Below are positions 19,282 to 22,522 of a DNA stretch of 22,522 nucleotides, piece by piece. Source of the DNA: a virus; the IMG/VR virus record IMGVR_UViG_3300025131_000476, positions 1 to 22,522 of that record, one strand, 5' to 3'. The position numbers and the translations under genes are program-made. Position 1 is the stretch's first letter. Every line of letters begins with the position of its first letter. The notes beneath the pieces were generated by a model. The model worked only from the letters and a program-made list of their open reading frames with translations, made no database searches and was not told where the DNA came from.

Positions 19282-22200
19282 TTATCCTGTGTAACTCCCA
19301 TCTGCGTTAAATATTAAAATTGTTTCATCTGCGACACTTGATGTGTCTATAGTTGGCGAACCTGTTGTTGTTCCTGAATAACTTGCATCAGGTATTCTTA
19401 AAATTACCACGCCACTTCCACCATCACCAGAGCCATCTACAACTTTTGATGCACCACCACCTCCGCCAGTATTTGCAGTACCATTCCCACCATTTGTTCC
19501 ACCACCACCAGTACCAGCTGCACCGACAGTTCCGTCACCTGGAGAGCCACCACCTCCTCCTCCTCCACGAGTTACAGCAGAACCAGTAATTGAACTTGCA
19601 AGACCTGCTCCACCATCTCCTCCTGTTCCAGAATTTGATGCTGAATCTCCGCCTACAGCACCAGCACCACCGCCGCCACCGCCGCCATATCCATTTCCAT
19701 TCGTTGACGCATCTCCACCATCATAACCTTGATTAGCAGTACCATCTCCTCTTGCACCTGATGAACCAGCACCTCCACCACAGCCACCATCACCTCCATC
19801 AGCTAGGTTTGTATCACCATATCCACCACCAGCAGAAGTTACTGTCGTTATTCCAGAACCAGATATACTTGAGTCGCTTCCAGTTGAACCTCGTTTTTCA
19901 GATGCAGAGCCACTATAATCTGTTGCTGCTGCACCACCAGCACCGATTGTTATTGTGTATTGTGTTCCTGATGTAGCAGTTAATACAGTTTCAGTTGAAG
20001 CACCTCTTCCAGATGTTTCTGAACCAAAGGAATTTCTATATCCTCCAGCTCCTCCACCACCACCATAAAGAAAGGCACTTCCTCCTCCACCAGCAACAAC
20101 TAAATATTCTATCTCATATGAAGGTGGATTTATTGCTGGAGCGGTGTTATCATTAACTCCTGTAGCCGCTACCCAACCTTGTGTAGCATCTACATAAACT
20201 ATTTTAATTCCTTGTCGTTCAACACTTAATGTCCCATCATCGGTTGAACCTTTTATTTTTTCTGAACCATCTGCTGTAAGAGTGACATTATTAGTATCCC
20301 AAGTTCCAGCATAATCCACTAATTCTATTGTATCTCCAACTGAACCAGCTGGAAGTGTAACTGTACATGCTTGTGCAGTCGTATTGACAGGATAACCATT
20401 CCCAGCAACCGCTGTAAATGTGGCTCCTGTTTCTACGGATTGCCAAGATGTGCCACCACCAGAAGCATCTTCAAAAGCTGGAGCTGCACCAGCACCAGCA
20501 GAAGTTAAAACTTGTCCATCGTTTCCAGTTGCTATCGCTACTGGATCGCCACTTGCATCGTATGAAATTATATTACCATCAGTTCCTCCAGCCATGTATG
20601 CCAAAGTAACTGCATTGTCTTTAATAGAAACCGCTCCTGAACTAACATCAAAATCTGATGAGCTAAAAGATGCAACACCTTTATTGGATGTGCTGGCATC
20701 TTCACCAGAAATAGTAACTGTGTCTGTGGCTGTTACCGCAGTATCAATTCCTTCTCCAGCAGCAACGACCATTGTATTGCTATCTGCTACTGTTTGAGTT
20801 GCTGAGCCATCGGACAATGTAAAATTAGACATTGTGCCTTTTGCATCCAACTGGGTTTGAATATCAGAAGTAACTCCGTCTAATCTTTGATACTCTGCAT
20901 CGCTGACTGTTCCATCTGCAATTTTAGCCGCACCAATGCTGTTTACTCCAATGGTAATTGTTCCAGCAGAAGTAACAGGTGTGCTGGCAATTGTAAATTC
21001 TGATGATCCAGCGTCTCCTAAACCTACTGAAGTTACTGTTCCAGAATTGGAAGGGGTAACTCTACTAAATGAAATTGAATCTGAATCTAATGTTGCATCG
21101 TTATCTGTAGTACAAAGCCAGAAAGTATTATCATTGGTTGTTCCTTGATTGATAATAACCATCTGTCCAGATAATTCTGAAATGGTATTGAAATCCGTAT
21201 CTCTGCTAGCTGCTCCTGATGCAACAACGGTATAAACTCCGTTCTGACTACCAGTAGACTGATCTTTAAGTAAAACCCTATCCCCTGTTGCAAGGGTAAC
21301 ACCGTCTAGCGTATCTCCGTTTTCAAGTGCCGATGCAATGGTTACGTTTGCAGTTGATGCCGCTTCGCAAAGGATTCTTGTTTTTAAACCTGTAACAAGA
21401 TTGTCAACATAGGTTGTTGTAGCCTTTGTGTCCATTTGGGTTTGAATGGCAGAACTAACACCATCCAGATAACCCAGTTCTGTTTCTGTTACATCCGATA
21501 CTGCAATCTTTTGCGAACCGTTAGAAATAACAGCCCTGTTTGCTGTTAAAGATTCTGTATCAATTGTTGTAGCTGAACCTGTAATGGTTGCCTGTTTAGC
21601 GTCTAGCTGTGTTTGAATTGCGGATGTTACTCCACTCACATATCCCAACTCTGTATCCGTTGTAGCTGAAACAGCCACCTTCTGAGATCCGTTGGATATT
21701 AATGCTCTTGAAGCTGTTAATGATTCAGTGTCAATGGTAGTGGCAGATCCTGTTATGGTCGCCTGCTTTGCATCCAATTGTGTTTGAATGGCACTTGTAA
21801 CTCCTGAAACATATCCTAGTTCGGTATCGGTTGTTGCCGATACTGCAATTTTCTGTGCTGCGTTGGAAACAACGGCTCTACTAGCTGTCAGTGATTCAGT
21901 GTCTATGGTTGTTGCCGATCCAGTGATTGTTGCCTGTTTAGCATTAATCTGAGTTTGAATGACAGAGGTTACTCCGTTTAAATAATCGAATTCTGTTGAA
22001 GAAACATTTCCACCGCCAATTTTAGCGGCACTAATTCCTGTAGGTATTGAATCGTTGGTGCTAGTTATAATTCCTACATAAACAGAGGTAATGGCTTCAT
22101 TGGATAATGAACCGCTATCCCATGTTACGTTGACTGTGGTATTGGTTGAAAAGGATGTGCTGGAAACAGTTCCATAAATTGTGCCTGGTGATGATGCAAC

Positions 22201-22482
22201 TAATTTAATTCTTCTGTTTGCATGATAGACGGATGTAACATCCACTCCGTCAACAGTAAAAGCTGTAGCAGAAACATAAGTCGCAGTATAGGTTCCTGCA
22301 CCGTCTCCATATTCTACCCATTGTCCGTCATTATACCATTGTCTAATGTCCGCCATCACATCTCTGAAGGCGTTATTAATATTTGATGGTAGCATACCCT
22401 CTGCAACAGATACTGAGTTTGTTCCTGTTGTTGAGTTGCTTGCTGCTGTTGTGTTGTATTTACCTATATATGTTCCTGACAT
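19282..22482 (-). CDS. Large tail fibre with tandem repeats and Gly-rich receptor-binding end
   Basis: The product has 1,066 residues and starts after AAGGAG. Domains in order: an N-terminal EGMLPSNINNAFRDVMADIRQWYN segment (about 28-51) seen in many marine phage fibres, likely for virion attachment; tandem 57-residue repeats (about 164-354); a beta-rich GDTLDGVTLATGDRVLLKDQSTGSQNGVYTV region; another GVTSDIQTQLDAK copy; and from about 781 a domain starting YEIEYLVVAGGGG with long Gly runs to about 1,027. Such Gly-rich parts can form polyglycine-II bundles in phage adhesins and bind receptors. The last 40 residues are a short cap (SVADETILIFNADGSYTG). Base composition looks less AT-rich than its neighbours. 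Confidence 0.85.
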   Translation of the reverse strand: MSGTYIGKYNTTAASNSTTGTNSVSVAEGMLPSNINNAFRDVMADIRQWYNDGQWVEYGDGAGTYTATYVSATAFTVDGVDVTSVYHANRRIKLVASSPGTIYGTVSSTSFSTNTTVNVTWDSGSLSNEAITSVYVGIITSTNDSIPTGISAAKIGGGNVSSTEFDYLNGVTSVIQTQINAKQATITGSATTIDTESLTASRAVVSNAAQKIAVSATTDTELGYVSGVTSAIQTQLDAKQATITGSATTIDTESLTASRALISNGSQKVAVSATTDTELGYVSGVTSAIQTQLDAKQATITGSATTIDTESLTANRAVISNGSQKIAVSDVTETELGYLDGVSSAIQTQMDTKATTTYVDNLVTGLKTRILCEAASTANVTIASALENGDTLDGVTLATGDRVLLKDQSTGSQNGVYTVVASGAASRDTDFNTISELSGQMVIINQGTTNDNTFWLCTTDNDATLDSDSISFSRVTPSNSGTVTSVGLGDAGSSEFTIASTPVTSAGTITIGVNSIGAAKIADGTVSDAEYQRLDGVTSDIQTQLDAKGTMSNFTLSDGSATQTVADSNTMVVAAGEGIDTAVTATDTVTISGEDASTSNKGVASFSSSDFDVSSGAVSIKDNAVTLAYMAGGTDGNIISYDASGDPVAIATGNDGQVLTSAGAGAAPAFEDASGGGTSWQSVETGATFTAVAGNGYPVNTTAQACTVTLPAGSVGDTIELVDYAGTWDTNNVTLTADGSEKIKGSTDDGTLSVERQGIKIVYVDATQGWVAATGVNDNTAPAINPPSYEIEYLVVAGGGGSAFLYGGGGGAGGYRNSFGSETSGRGASTETVLTATSGTQYTITIGAGGAAATDYSGSASEKRGSTGSDSSISGSGITTVTSAGGGYGDTNLADGGDGGCGGGAGSSGARGDGTANQGYDGGDASTNGNGYGGGGGGGAGAVGGDSASNSGTGGDGGAGLASSITGSAVTRGGGGGGGSPGDGTVGAAGTGGGGTNGGNGTANTGGGGGASKVVDGSGDGGSGVVILRIPDASYSGTTTGSPTIDTSSVADETILIFNADGSYTG
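21421..21993 (-). repeat. Tandem 57-residue (171-base) repeats in the tail fibre
   Basis: Three full copies and a partial fourth follow one another at residues about 164-220, 221-277, 278-334 and 335-354. The unit reads ELGYVSGVTSAIQTQLDAKQ then ATITGSATTIDTESLTASRA then a SNGSQKxAVSATTDT end. The first copy begins EFDYLNG and the fourth breaks off after DTK. Protein identity is higher than DNA identity, with synonymous changes between copies, so the repeats are old and maintained. Confidence 0.85.
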
Positions 22483-22490
22483 AATTCTCC

Positions 22491-22522
22491 TTAATTCATA
22501 AACCAGTTAAATGCTTTGTTGT
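22491..22522 (-). CDS. C-terminal end of an upstream minus-strand gene (partial)
   Basis: On the minus strand the last bases read ...NKAFNWFMN and stop at a TAA (22491-22493), eight bases before the tail-fibre ATG. A second frame ending in TGA at 22496-22498 is possible. Only about ten codons are visible. By gene order a tail tube or nozzle protein would be expected here, but the sequence cannot show it. Confidence 0.35.
   Translation of the reverse strand, partial: NKAFNWFMN

Noticed and set aside
19353-19976. Plus-strand open frames rich in His, Leu and Gln opposite the tail-fibre Gly-rich region.
   Set aside because: They mirror the Gly codons of the real minus-strand gene, have no ribosome sites and low-complexity composition.
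20420-20797. 125-residue plus-strand frame opposite the middle of the tail fibre.
   Set aside because: It is antisense to a well-supported gene, rich in Pro/Ala/Ser from codon mirroring, and has no ribosome site.
21421-21993. Tandem repeats considered as a CRISPR array.
   Set aside because: The repeats are 171-base coding units without short identical repeats and unique spacers, and they lie inside one open gene.

Overview
This window is most likely part of the genome of a tailed, podovirus-like marine bacteriophage, of the kind that infects SAR11-type or other AT-rich ocean bacteria. The DNA is very AT-rich. Genes are packed with ATGA, GTGA and TAATG overlaps, many proteins are under 100 residues, and there is no rRNA, tRNA, integrase, transposase or CRISPR array. 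The phage call rests on a DUF3310-like protein, a small holin, an RGIRNxNPGNI-type lysis or virion protein, a tape-measure-like motif, a GNAT-like protein next to a Gly/Gln-rich internal virion protein, and a large repetitive tail fibre. The host assignment is inference.

Layout. (1) 1-996, plus strand: the end of an upstream gene, then four small charged, mostly coiled-coil proteins. (2) 997-1174: a gap with three consecutive hairpins between convergent genes. (3) 1175-2881, minus strand: a five-gene cluster with a DnaA domain IV-like protein, a DUF6456-like helix-turn-helix protein, an HNH-like (DUF968/Ref-type) nuclease and two small unknowns. (4) 2894-5861, plus strand: a PD-(D/E)XK exonuclease and an SSB-like protein, a gap with a strong 65-nt hairpin, then small unknowns ending in a DUF3310 protein. 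(5) 5818-22522, minus strand: an unbroken late block. In transcription order it holds the tail fibre, a small fibre-associated protein, a 2OG-Fe(II) oxygenase, a beta-rich virion protein, the GNAT-like protein, a series of internal or ejection-type virion proteins including one of 1,093 residues, membrane and exported small proteins, a metallophosphoesterase, a lysozyme-like protein, a SLOG (YspA/YpsA-like) protein, a NADAR protein, a holin, and a tail of tiny proteins that includes two Cys-rich putative zinc binders.

How the genes fit together. The exonuclease, SSB-like and HNH proteins suggest a recombination or DNA-processing set, with the DnaA-like and DUF6456-like proteins as candidate DNA-binding regulators on the opposite strand. 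The late block builds the particle and lyses the host. The most notable cargo is the overlapping SLOG-NADAR pair between the lysis genes. Both families are tied to NAD, ADP-ribose and nucleotide signalling in phage-host conflict, so the pair is a candidate counter-defence module.

Six genes of 60 residues or fewer were found by reading the minus strand directly: 5818-5997, 5997-6152, 6181-6339, 6562-6735, 8183-8293 and 16481-16582. Family assignments come from motif recognition only; no database search was run.
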